From Cryptomeria japonica (Eukaryota > Streptophyta > Pinopsida > Cupressales > Cupressaceae), in contig NC_081413.1 in the NCBI RefSeq assembly GCF_030272615.1, positions 446,566,538-446,630,537 on the forward strand: 64,000 nt of DNA. The letters are read 5' to 3'. Below the pieces are notes generated by a model, which made no database searches, was not told the origin of the DNA, and was given only the letters and a program-made list of their open reading frames with translations. This document shows, in pieces, positions 1 to 9,996 of this stretch; the first letter of the stretch is position 1, and every line of letters begins with the position of its first letter. The position numbers and the translations under genes are program-made.

Positions 1-1190
1 TCAGTCGATCCAAGAGAGGTAGATTGTTGCTTTTTACTATTCCAAGAAATTGCTCCTGAACCAACAAAAAAACAATAACCACAAGTAGATTTCCCATCAT
101 TGGGATCTCCACCTAGATCAGAATCAGTAAAACCTTTTAAAGTAAAATCAGAATTTGCATCATAAAACAAACCTACATTAATAGTTCCTTTAATATATCT
201 TAAAATTCTCTTAGCAACTTTAAAGTGTGTTTGTTGAGGTTTAGACATGAATCTTGAAACCAAACCAACACTATAAGCAATATCTGGCCTAGTAAGAGTT
301 AAATAATTCAAACTTCCAACTAATTGTCTATACAAAGTAGGATCAACAAGAGGAGTTTGCATATCAAGCATTAACTTAGTGCCTAATTCAATAGGAATTG
401 AAACATGGTGAGCATCATTCATGTTAAACTTATCTATGAGATCTTGAGCATATTTACTTTGAGATAAGAAAATTCCTTCAGAGGTTTGCCAAATTTGCAT
501 TCCTAAGAAATAATGTAAAAGACCTAAATCAGTCATTTGAAATTTTTGATTAAGTTGAAACTTAATATCAGAAATCAAAGTATTGGAACTTGAAGTAAGA
601 ATCAAATCATCTACATACAAGATAATAATGATAATATCATCTTCACTATATTTAATATACAAGTTAGGATCATTTTTACTTCTAATAAAGCCTTGAGAAA
701 GAAAGAATGCATTAATCTTTGAATACCACTCCCTAGGAGATTGCTTTAATCCATAAATTGATTTCTTTAATTTACAAACTAAGTGTGCATTACCTTCTTT
801 AATAAAACCAAGAGGTTGAGACATATAAATTTCCTCATGTAAATCACCATTAAGAAAAGCACTTTTAACATCCATTTGGTGAATAGGCCAATTCATTCTA
901 GAAGCTAAAGCAAGCACAAGTTTAATTGTAGGCATTTTAGCAATAGGAGCAAAAGTTTCAGTATAATCTAAGCCTTCAATTTGAGAAAAACATCTAGCAA
1001 CTAATCTAGCTTTAAATTTACTAACTTGATTATTAGCATTCAATTTAGTTTTATAAATCCACTTGCAAGAAACAAGATTTTTACCATGAGGCAAGGGAAC
1101 TAAATCCCAAGTTTGGTTAGAAATTAAAGTATCATATTCTTCCTTCATTGCTTTTTGCCAATGTGGTTGATTTTTACCTTGATCAAATGT
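1..1190 (-). pseudogene. Copia-1 reverse transcriptase-RNase H (runs off the left edge)
   Basis: One minus-strand frame is open from about 1190 to the window edge, some 396 codons with no stop. It shows the copia RT landmarks in order: a WIYKTKLN-like start, FKARLVAR (GFSQ replaced by CFSQ), ETFAPIAK, QMDVKSAFLNGDL, YGLKQSPREWY and the catalytic YVDD box at 607-618. The RNase H region follows, with SRPDIAY replaced by TRPDIAY and a DSDLGGDPNDGKSTCGY segment. The frame is offset by one base from the upstream integrase ORF; the shift lies at about 1180-1190. Apart from that frameshift this is the best-preserved coding segment in the window. The final RNase H residues are outside the window. Confidence 0.92.
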
Positions 1191-3212
1191 TTAGGATCAT
1201 TAGAATTCATAATAGTGGTCATTAAAGCATAATTACAATAATTAATTCTTCTAGTTTGAAGTCTATCCATTCTAGCTAAGTATTCATCACTATCTTGAAT
1301 TAAAGATTTAAACCATTTAGGTCTTCTCTTAGAAGTAATGGATTCATCACTAGAAGAAGATTCATGAGGAGTAGAGTTATTATTATCATCATCACTATCA
1401 CTAGAAGGAATAGAAAGAGATGCATTAGGAGTAGGGTTTAGAGAAGGAGGTTGGTCCTCCACAAGCACAAATTTGCTTTGAGCAAGTTCATCATCCTCCA
1501 CTTTAGAACAATCATGAGTGCCTTTTTCTGCAATGCAAACATCTCTTGCAACTTTTACCTTGTTAGTAATAGGATTGTAAACTCTATAACCTTTAGTATT
1601 TTCATCATAACCAACAAAAATAAAAGGAGAAGATTTAGCATCTAATTTTTTTCTTTTCTCCTTAGGTTTGTGAACATAAGCTATGGAACCAAAAATTCTT
1701 AAATTCTGCAAATTAGGCTTTCTACTAGACCAAGCTTCTTCAAGAGTTTTATCCTTTAAGGCTTTGGTAGGTGTTCTATTAATTAAATAAGTTGCACAAG
1801 CCATAGCTTCAGCCCAAAACTTGTAATCCATATTTTTTGCATGCAATAAACATCTAGCCATTTCAACAATTGTCCTATGCTTCCGTTCCGCCACACCATT
1901 TTGTTGTGGTGTATAAGGAATGGTAAGCTCATGTTTAATTCCAAAAGATTTCAAATAAGAATTAAATGCATTATTGACATATTTTCTTCCATTGTCAGTA
2001 TGAAGAATCTTAATTTTAGAACCAGATTGCCTTTCTACAAACATATGAAATTCAGTAAACACATCAAGCACTTGATCCTTACTATGAAGGAAATATATCC
2101 ATGTTCTCCTTGAAAAATAATCAACAAAGGTAAGTGCATACCTTGAACCTTGGATGGAGGGATTCTCCATGGGACCCAAGAGGTCACTTTGAACTAAATG
2201 CAATTTAGTATATGCCCTCCAAGATCGACCATGAGGAAAGGGTTCCATGTGCATCTTACCACTCATGCAACCATTGCAAATAATTTGAGAAGGAACAATA
2301 GTAGGCAATCCATCAACCATATTTGTTTTTTGCATCAATGAAATATAATCAAAATTGAGATGGCCAAGTCTTTCATTCCATATAGTAAAATCAACAGTAG
2401 TAAGCAAAGAATACTTTGGAGGAGCAAATTCATAGAACCTGAATAAGTTATCACTATCCATTTTAGCAGTAGCAATAACATGATTAGTTTTTGGATCAAT
2501 GATATAACATATGCCCCTATAAAAGTTAATCTTATAATCTTGACAAAGTTTAGGAACTGAAATCAAATTTGATTTTAATTCAGGAACATAAAGAACATCA
2601 TGTAATTTCCCATTAGGAACATTCAATTCACCAATAGCTTCAACTTTGTAACTATGATTATTAACTAATTGAATAGGAATATTAGAAGTATTAGGATGCA
2701 AAGATTCAAAACATTCTTTATGAGAAGTAACATGCTGAGATGCACCAAAATCAATAATCCACTCAAGTGGTTGAGAAACATTATAAGTACATGTAAATGC
2801 ATGATGAGATGAATTACTATTATTATTACCTTTCTTATAATGAGGTTTATGTTGTTGATTATTTTGATTATTTTGGTTCATGGGCTTTTTACCATTTTGC
2901 TTCTTAAAACAATTATTAGTAATATGTCCATCTTTCCCACAATATGTGCAATGGGGTCTTGTTTGAGAATTATTCCTTTGATTATTGTATGTATTATTAT
3001 GATTATTATTATGAGAATTGTTATGATAGGATTTAGAATGAGATTGATAATTAGAAGTTTTGTGATTATTATTATGATTATGATTATTATTATTGGATCT
3101 AAAATTATTATTATAATTTTGGTTTTTAGACATAAAAGCATGTTCACTACTTTTAAGAGTACCAAATTGAATTAATTTAGCTTCCTCTTGATGTAATAAA
3201 TTACAAAAAATA
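1145..3212 (-). pseudogene. Copia-1 nucleocapsid-protease-integrase (662-residue ORF)
   Basis: The ORF from the ATG at 3133 reads through an Asn/His-rich basic stretch, a CX2CX4HX4C zinc knuckle (C62, C65, H70, C75), an aspartic protease, and integrase. The protease active site, normally DSG or DTG, reads D128-F129-G130; a single C-to-T change explains Ser to Phe and probably kills it. The integrase zinc finger keeps H258, C286 and C289 but has N at 253 where the first His is expected. The catalytic triad is intact: D317, D380, E416 with DX35E spacing. The frame also extends upstream of the ATG to about 3212, where a one-base shift separates it from gag. The end at 1145 is artificial, since RT continues in another frame. 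Confidence 0.92.
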
Positions 3213-3758
3213 TCATAGTTTTAATTGAGTAGCTAAGCTAGGAATAGCAAGTTGAGCATGAAAATTCGTAATAAATTGCTGAAATTGATGAGGAAGACAT
3301 TTTTTAAGAATAAGATGAATTAAACGTAAATCAGCTAGAGTAACTCCTAAACCAGTTAATTGACTATTAATTGAATCAAATTTTAATAAGAATTCATCCA
3401 TGGTTTTAAAATTTGTATACCTGAGATCTTCAAGTTGATCTTGAAGCTGAATTTTTCGGAATTCATTTGAGCTATCATAAGTTGTTTTTAAAATTTCCCA
3501 AGCTTCATATGCTTTTGTACAATTTCCAATTAAAACATACAAATCAAGAACCATTGAAATACTAATTAAACCAAGTGCTTCCTCATTTTGAGCCTTCCAT
3601 CTATCTTGGTCGGCTTGAGGAGCTGTTGAAGTAGGCTCAGAGGTTTTATTAGTAGCAACATCCAAAAGGTGCTTGAAACGTAAAATGAAAGAAATATGTG
3701 TTTTCCATGAATGATAATTACTACTATTTAACTTAATTTTAGGAATTAAAGTAGACAT
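3213..3758 (-). pseudogene. Copia-1 gag (capsid part)
   Basis: This 181-codon ORF begins MSTLIPKIKLNSSNYHSWKT, the typical start of plant copia Gag (a UBN2-like capsid region with the NYxxW motif). It continues with AYEAWEILKTTYDSSN and a helical LKF-rich part. Gag forms the cytoplasmic virus-like particle. The ATG at 3758 is the first in frame after the AT-rich leader. The ORF ends at a stop at 3213, where a one-base shift (about 3213-3222) breaks the link to the zinc knuckle. In intact copia elements gag and pol are one frame, so this is a lesion rather than a designed boundary. Confidence 0.9.
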
Positions 3759-5316
3759 GATAGCAAAATAATAGTTAGTTAAAAAATATTACCCCCTTTG
3801 ATTAAAAGATGAAAAAAAAAAAAACTCCTTAATTAAAATTAAACCAAAAATAATAACTCTATATAAAAAATAACAATTTTTTTACAAAAATATTTATAAA
3901 AAAATATTATTTAAAATAACAAATTTAAATTTTTAAAAAAACTTTAATTTTATTTAAACAAACGTAGTATTAAAAAAAACTATTAAATCATAATAATAAC
4001 ACAATAAAATTATTTTAATAAAAAACTTTATTAAAGAATTTAATAAAATTTATTAATTTTTTTTTTTTAAATTATTAAACTAAACTAAACTTTACTTTAT
4101 GATAAGATAAACTTTAATTTATTTCAAAGAACTAAGCTTTAATTTAAAATAAAGTAAACTAACTTTAACTTTTACTTTATTCAAAAAAAACTAAGCTTTT
4201 ATATTGAATAAAGTGAAGAGGACTTTATATGTCCAAAAAAGGCTTAAACATTTTTAATGATTTAAACTTTCATGAAAGACAAACAAGCTCTACCAAGGAT
4301 AGAGACGTTATGTCTCTTTTAAAACGAATTAATAGTTTTAAAAAAACGCTACCTGTCAAACATAGAAAATTCAAAAACAAAACATAAGAGGCAAAATAAG
4401 ATACAACATAGCTATCCTCACCTATAGAAAACGTAGGTATACAAGGGACGTTATGTTGCAAAGAATCCATAGAGATCGTAGAGGCATTATTTTTTTTTAA
4501 AGAAGAGTGCATCAGGGAAAAAGGAATAAATGATGTGCAGTTGTAAAGACGTTACAATAGATTTAAGCTATCTAAAATTTTCAAAGAAGAAAGAGTTACA
4601 CAGGTTTCAAGTGCAGGAAGAACAAACGATTAGCCGCGAACTGAGAAACGAGCTGCAAGAAACAATAAAAGCCTTATCTACAATATTAAATATATGATTT
4701 CTCAACAAGACAAAGAACCACTGTATATTAGTTCTTTGAATCTGCAAACAAAAATAGTTAGAAAATATATAAATAAAAAATAATCTAAGTGAAATGCAAT
4801 TTTAGAACCTGCAAAGAAAGAGAGAATGTGAAACTAGAGATCTATATGAACCTTTTTTATATATTGTGCATGCAACTATTGAGAATGGAGGTATATATTT
4901 TTATGCATACAGACTTTAGTGGATTGAAATAATTGAAATAACATATATGAACCAGAGATTATTAACAATATGAAACAAGTTAGATAATATGGGTTTGGCG
5001 GCAAGCCAACCAAATAGATTAAGGAGGCTGAGTTTGGTGGTAAACCTTCCAAACTAGACAGTAAAAAAAAAAAAAAAAAAAGAAACTTTGGCAACAAGCC
5101 TTCCAAAGTATAAAAAAAACTAGAATAGAAGATTAAATCTGCAGGCAAACTTGTTAACAAGTTTGAAAAAAAAATTTAAAATCTGAAATAAAAACCTGCA
5201 CAATAGAAAATATTAGAAAAAGAACTTCTTCTCCTCTCAAGAATGCCTCCAAGAAGGTGAACTCCATAGAATGGTAACCTTCATCAATGTCAACTTAAAA
5301 CAAGGATTAGAAACCT
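3759..5316 (-). other. Copia-1 untranslated leader between PBS and gag
   Basis: This is a long leader, extremely AT-rich at 3760-4260, with no convincing protein. The 94-codon frame at 4876-5160 only translates three short hairpin repeats and a homopolymer of about 18 A at 5063-5081. Nothing else was recognised. Confidence 0.6.
4994..5108 (-). repeat. Three short hairpin repeats in the Copia-1 leader
   Basis: Near-identical self-complementary 21-23-mers lie at 4994-5014, 5033-5053 and 5086-5108. Each has TTTGG and CCAAA arms. In the first the inner stem is GGC/GCC and in the second GGT/ACC, a compensatory pair. The third keeps only the outer stem. Confidence 0.65.
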
Positions 5317-5328
5317 ACTCTGATACCA
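5317..5328 (-). other. Copia-1 primer-binding site (initiator-Met tRNA type)
   Basis: The minus strand reads TGGTATCAGAGT immediately after the LTR terminal CA. Eleven of twelve bases match TGGTATCAGAGC, the common plant initiator-Met tRNA complement. This fixes the LTR edge at 5329 and the element's orientation. Confidence 0.9.
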
Positions 5329-5514
5329 TGAAAGGAAATACAAGAGCAAGGAAAGAAAAATAAAATCCAAGAAAGTTTATTGATGAAGTAAATGTTACCA
5401 AGAGAAATGCAAAAACCTTGGAGCAATCACCCAAATGTGAAGGAGGCACAAGAACTTTTGAAAGGGGAAAAGCAAAGAAAAACCCCTTGTGATATTATGA
5501 ATGAGGCAATGCCT

Positions 5515-5595
<81 letters not shown>

Positions 5596-5894
5596 CTTTT
5601 TACAATATTGTCATTAAGAAGAAATGAGAGAGGAGACATCTCTTAAATAGAGATGAGGAGAGGAGTTACAAAGTAACTCCCAAATCTATGAATGCCACCA
5701 TTCATAAAATGTGTGTGTCATGTGTCCACATCCTCTTATGGAGGAAATCTAATATTCCTTAATAAAGGAAAATAAAAGAAATGACTTGTCCTCATACATG
5801 TACTAGAGGACAAATTACATGTAGGAATTCCAAAGGAATATCCTAAACTAAATACAAATAAACCTAAGCCAAGTAAAGATTAAATATTATAACA
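5329..5894 (-). repeat. Copia-1 5' LTR (566 bp)
   Basis: On the minus strand the LTR starts TGTTATAATATT (5894) and ends TTTCA (5329), directly followed by the primer-binding site. A TATTTAAG box on the minus strand at about 5640-5648 is a candidate core promoter. The R-U5 part holds a long CT run. The 5 bp at 5895-5899 (CTTTC) are the expected target-site duplicate, but the partner lies outside the window. Confidence 0.88.
5519..5593. repeat. (AG)n microsatellite, about 37 units
   Basis: An uninterrupted AG dinucleotide run within the transcribed part of the Copia-1 LTR. On the element's sense strand it is CT-rich and lies downstream of the TATA-like box. The two short frames that cross it are translations of the repeat. 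Confidence 0.98.
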
Positions 5895-5899
5895 CTTTC

Positions 5900-6175
5900 C
5901 ATAGTGAGAAGATAAGTGATGCAAAGAAGAAGTACTCCTCTTATGACTTGGAATTATATTCTTTAGTGCAGGCTTTGAGGAAGTGGAGACACTATCTCCT
6001 TCCTAAGGAATTTGTAGTCTATACGGACAACCAAGCATTGAGCTTTCTAAACTCACAAGACAAACTCAGTCATAAAAACATGAAATGGGTGGAGTATATG
6101 CAAGCCTACACATTCACAATCAAGCACAAGAAAGGACAGTTAAACTAGGTTGATGGTGCATTAAGTAGGAGACTT
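5900..6175 (+). pseudogene. Gypsy-1 RNase H, C-terminal half
   Basis: The frame reads SEKISDAKKKYSSYDLELYS, then KWRHYLLPKEFVVYTDNQAL and LSRR. This is the end of gypsy RNase H, which degrades the RNA strand during reverse transcription. It matches the same region of Gypsy-2 (22,785-23,065) nearly residue for residue. The upstream part is cut by Copia-1. A stop replaces the expected Lys at about 6147 (AAG to TAG). Confidence 0.85.
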
Positions 6176-7404
6176 TTGACAGTCCAAGAAATCCAATTGA
6201 GGAGCATAGGAGTTGATAGTTTTAGAGACCTATACTTGGAGGATGAAGATTTCTCAAATGCCTACAAGGTGTGTAAGGAGTATCAAAATCACTTCCATAG
6301 TGAGTATTCTGAATTTACTTTGCAAGGTGGACTATTGTTTAGAGGTGGGCAGCTTTGTGTGGCTAGAGGCTCAATGAGAGAAAATCTCATACAAGAAAAG
6401 CATAATGGCAGCCTTAGTAGTCATTTTGGAGTCAATAAGACTCAATAGTTGGTTTAGAGGTACTACTATTGGCCTAGGATAAATCAAGATGTGAAAAAGT
6501 ATGTGGAGACTTATATAGTTTGCTAGAAGGCCAAGGGTACTTCTTCAAATGTCGGTTTATACCAACCTTTCCCATACCAAATAGACCTTGGGAGTGCATT
6601 AGTATGGACTTTATAATAGGTTTACCAAGGAAAAAGTAGGGATTTGACAACATTTATGTCATTTTGGATAGATTTAGTAAGATGTCCCACTTTGTACCTT
6701 GCAAGACTACTCATGATGCATGCCAAATAGCTCATTTGTTCTTCAAAGTAGTGATAAGGATACATAGTTTACCCATGAGCATTGTTTTAGATAGGGAGTC
6801 AAAGTTCATGAGTCATTTTTAGAAGACACTTTGGCAAAAGCTTGGCACCAACCTATCTTTTGGATCAACCTACCATCCTCAATCATATGGGTAGACTGAA
6901 GTGGTAAATAGGAGCTTGGGGAACTTATTGAGGTTCCTTACCTAAGAGTATGGTCAGACATGGGATCAAGTGCTTTCACAAGCTGAATATGCTTACAATG
7001 ACACAATGAATAGGACCAGTGGAAAGAGCCCTTTTGAAGTGGTCTATGGTGTTCACCCAAGGGGTATTTTGGAGTTGAGGGACTTAGGTAGTGCAGCAAC
7101 AAGAAGTGGATATGCAAAATACTTTTCTCAGTCAATGAAGGAAGTACATGAAGCAGTCAAGCAAGCATTGATGGAGAACACAAGAAAAACCAAGAAAAAA
7201 GTTGATGAGAGAAGGAAGAACCTACAATTCCAAGTAGGAGATCTTGTCATGGTGCACCTAAACAAAGAAAGGCTACAACAAGGAGTTCCTAAAAAGTTGC
7301 AAATGAGAAGATTGGGTCCATGTGCCATTCTAGCCAAGCATGGAGAAAATGCATACAAGGTGGACCTACTTAGTGACATAGGATTGTCACCAGTTTCAAC
7401 ATAG
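6176..7404 (+). pseudogene. Gypsy-1 integrase
   Basis: The domain starts with the zinc-binding HHCC region at about 6370-6530. Its first Cys is changed to Tyr. The DDE core follows, with D in MDF at about 6602, D in LDRESKF, and E in TEVVNRS. The C-terminal part (6970-7404) reads YNDTMNRTSGKSPFEVVYG, then a basic linker and VGDLVMVHLNKERL, a GPY/F-like region. In-frame TAG stops sit where Gypsy-2 or the family has Gln (QQLVQR, CQKAKG, DGQTE), and one replaces Trp (HFWKTLW). A frameshift near 7395 separates this from the chromodomain. It is not functional. Confidence 0.88.
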
Positions 7405-7655
7405 CAAACTTAGTTGCCTACAAAGGACCAATTCAAGGTTCAAATTGTAGTCACTCAGAGGTATCAGATGATGTGAACAACCTTCAACTACCAGCCAAAC
7501 CAAATCCAAAGGCTGAGAAGGTGTTGAGTTCAAGGATCACCAAGAAGACAAGGCATCAAATCTATTGGGAGCACCTAATCAAATGGCAGGGTATGGATGA
7601 TGCTGAATCTACATGGGTGCTTGAGACAAAGTTTAAGAAGCTAGGAATTAATTAG
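7405..7655 (+). pseudogene. Gypsy-1 chromodomain-like C terminus of integrase
   Basis: After the frameshift the frame reads VLSSRITKKT, HQIYWEHLIKWQGMDDAEST and W. The aromatic-LIKW-G-(D/E)-ST-W pattern is the chromodomain signature of chromoviruses. In active relatives it steers integration to particular chromatin marks. The true stop is probably the TAG near 7653. The domain is short but recognisable. Confidence 0.7.
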
Positions 7656-7686
7656 AATCTGAATCCCAAGGACGTCACTTAGTTTT

Positions 7687-7702
7687 CTTTTGTTTGGGAG
7701 AA
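7687..7702 (+). other. Gypsy-1 polypurine tract
   Basis: The run TTTGTTTGGGAGAA immediately precedes the LTR start TGGTGCA at 7703. Gypsy-2 has CTCGGGAGTA in the same place. It primes plus-strand DNA synthesis in active elements. Confidence 0.6.
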
Positions 7703-9350
7703 TGGTGCAGGAGCACCTAGGACTTAGGCTTATAGGTTTTCCTCAATTTTGGCTCGTACTGACCTTAGACAAGTTAGTTAATTAATAAGGACTCTAGGAG
7801 GGTCCAAGAGTGAGTGTTATGTGTAAAATGTAGGCCTAGATTGAGTTAGTTCTTCTTAGGTTTGCATTTTGTGCACAAGTAGTGGTTTGAGTAGGAAATT
7901 GACCTTCTTGATGGTCAAAAGTGGAAAAAATTTGTATAGGAATTAAGAAGGGTTAAAATAGTCTTAGGAATGCTTTAAAAGTCATGAGTAATGACTTATA
8001 ATAGGTTTCATGGATTAGAAAAGCAAAAAGTGCAAAAAGTGCAAAGTTGCAAAAGTTGTGATGACAAGTTTTGAAGGTTGTCATGACAATTTTTGTCCTA
8101 AAATGCTTAGCGATGGGGTTAGGGATAGCCCAACACCCTAGAATGCCTCCACATGTGGGGAATACTATAAAAACCTTCTCTTTCATGGTTACCAAGGTTG
8201 GATTTTTATTTTTGTAAGATCAACAATCTGAAACTACTCATTTTCGCACTGTTTGACACTATTTTGGCTTATTTTGCTCATATCGTGAATACAAATGGAT
8301 TGAATCCATTGATAAAATAATGGATTAAGTTTATTTGGTGTGTTTTAGTATCATTTAATTCATTTCAATATTTTTAGTTAGGTTGTGTTAGTGTTTTTGT
8401 TGCTTAGTTTTCGAATAGCCAGTTTTGGCTTATACATAGCAATTTTGTGTAAAATGGTTGCCCCATAAATTCCCTCCATGCTACCATCAAGACCTATTGG
8501 TAAATGGAAGGAAACAACTTGTAAAGTGTACATATGTAGGGGAAAGTTATAGAGATGAATATTGACATGACTTTCACCTTGTTCTAGGTGAGTCCAGGAG
8601 CAACCCGGCTAGAGGAGACAGGGTGAATTTGGTGTGTAAAGTGCAAGGGTGAATGCAAAACCACAATATAAACTTTTGGAGGAGTCAATGAAGTTAATAT
8701 AGAGTTTCATATGCAAGGGGAAGCCTTGAAAAGACCATTTTACGCTCATTTTCCAAACTTGACCAGTCACTGCCGGTTAGGAGGCCTAGAAACCCTTCAA
8801 AATCCTCATTTTTGGGTTAAGGCATTGTACGGTGATTTGGGAAACCAAAACCACCATAATCACATGGGGTTAGGTGAGATTTTGAAGAAAAAATAATCTT
8901 GTTGTAGGATCTTTTGGAGGTTTTTCCCCTAAGCCCTAGAAAACCAGATTTTGGAGGCCTAATAGCGGCTCATTCCTTATAGCCCTTTTCTAGGTAAAAT
9001 AGTGTAATCGATAAGAAAGCTAAAGGACGCAAACCTCAAATGGACCTAGAAGTAATTCAAATAATCTGAGAAACCACCTCCACACCTTGGCATCAACTCA
9101 CAACAATAGGAGGTCAAATTGACAAGTTGAAGTCAAGATAGCCATAATGAGCACATGGGAAACATTGTGAATTGGTAGGGTTCCTAGTTAAATACTTGAA
9201 GAAAAAAGCTTGAGATTGACAAGAAGAAAGCCCTAGAAGAGATTGAGAAGTACTTGGAGGTTTTAGATAATAGTTAGACCTAGAGAGTTGGTGGAATTGA
9301 GCAACACCAACTAGGTGGAGTGTGAGCAAACTAGGTGGATCCCATAACTC
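7703..9350 (+). repeat. Gypsy-1 3' LTR (about 1.65 kb)
   Basis: The LTR starts TGGTGCAGG after the polypurine tract. A TATA-like box CTATAAAAAC lies at about 8165-8174. The right end is placed at about 9345-9352 because the opposite-strand Gypsy-3 gag frame breaks there (after the GYIE motif). No clean terminal CA is visible, so the edge is uncertain by some 10 bp. Nothing else is recognised in this stretch. Confidence 0.75.
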
Positions 9351-9351
9351 T

Positions 9352-9940
9352 ATGTATCCACTCACATCCAAATACCTTTGTCTTAGGTTGTGCAACTTCT
9401 TGTTCATTGTCACTTCATAATCCTTAGGTAAAGATTTATTTTTCACCTCTGAAACCATCCTCTTCCATGATTAGATGGGGTTCTTCCCTTCTTCTAATCT
9501 CTCATTTTATAAGAAGTTCCACCAACTAAGGGCAGATCCCTTCATCCTAGACTTAGCAGTCTTCATCTTCTGGTTCTCAGGCACATCTTCACACTCAAAG
9601 TGTTTCTCTAAGGCCTCTAACCAATCCATTAATTCCTCTAGGTTCATCTTCCCAGTGAACATTGGTAGGCTTGCTTTGTTGTCTCTGCTACCTACTCTCT
9701 CAAGGGCCTCAAGGAAACCTCTCTGATCTGTAGGTATCCTCTCTCTTGCCTGCAAAATGAATCTCCATCATTCCCTTCTTCTTCTTCATTAGAGTCTCCT
9801 TCCTTCTTGTCCATCTTACCCTTGAACGTATCCAATTCTTTTCTCATCTCTTTGTTTGCTTCTACCTGCTCTCTTACCACCTTGGCCAATTCAATGTTGG
9901 TCATCCTTCTCCCATCAATGGTGTCTTCTCCATCTGACAT
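9352..9940 (-). pseudogene. Gypsy-3 gag, N-terminal part
   Basis: The frame starts at the ATG at 9940 (MSDGEDTIDGRRMTN) with a Lys/Glu-rich, probably coiled-coil stretch. After a frameshift near 9740 it continues as the retrotransposon Gag capsid domain: MNLEELMDWLEALEKHFEC, SRMKGSALSWWNFL and LPKDYEVTMNKKLHNLRQ. The order matches the Gypsy-2 gag (WIDALTRFFECEDIP, KLKGSALTWWNF). Stops occur at about 9515 and 9465. After GYIE the sequence changes abruptly to Gypsy-1 LTR. The element is truncated and inactive. Confidence 0.85.
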
Positions 9941-9979
9941 CCTGTAAACCTTCTTATTCCACCCTCAAGAACCTTATTG

Positions 9980-9991
9980 GCTCTAATACAA
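9980..9991 (-). other. Gypsy-3 primer-binding site
   Basis: The minus strand reads TTGTATTAGAGC five bases after the LTR terminal CTACA. It is a diverged form of TGGTATCAGAGC (initiator-Met tRNA complement), and gag begins about 40 bp downstream. Confidence 0.65.
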
Positions 9992-9996
9992 CATAA

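Larger units (their letters stand above)
1..5894 (-). mobile_element. Copia-1: Ty1/copia LTR retrotransposon, 5' part (3' end off the left edge)
   Basis: Reading down the minus strand, the parts are a 5' LTR (5329-5894), a primer-binding site (5317-5328), an AT-rich leader, gag (3758 down to 3213), zinc knuckle-protease-integrase (3133 to 1145) and RT-RNase H (about 1190 to 1). Integrase before reverse transcriptase is the diagnostic copia order. The 3' LTR must lie left of position 1. The element interrupts the RNase H domain of Gypsy-1, whose reading frame resumes at about 5900. Two single-base frameshifts and a changed protease active site mean this copy cannot encode its own polyprotein. 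Confidence 0.93.
5895..9350 (+). mobile_element. Gypsy-1: Ty3/gypsy chromovirus, 3' part
   Basis: The C-terminal part of RNase H, then integrase, a chromodomain-like tail, a polypurine tract and a 3' LTR are present in order on the plus strand. The 5' half was separated by the Copia-1 insertion and lies left of the window. RNase H and integrase closely resemble those of Gypsy-2, and both LTRs start TGGTGCA. At its right end the element abuts a gag frame on the opposite strand (Gypsy-3), so it inserted into that gag. Confidence 0.85.

Noticed and set aside
2840-3175. Ile/Met-rich frames on both strands
   Set aside because: They are shadows of the Asn-rich (AAT/AAC) nucleocapsid of Copia-1.
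5392-5646. 84- and 70-codon frames across the AG run
   Set aside because: They are dinucleotide-repeat translations (RERERE / SLSLSL) inside the Copia-1 LTR.
9114-9345. C-terminal part of the 114-codon minus-strand frame as gag
   Set aside because: After GYIE the translation no longer matches Gag; the DNA there is the Gypsy-1 LTR read backwards.
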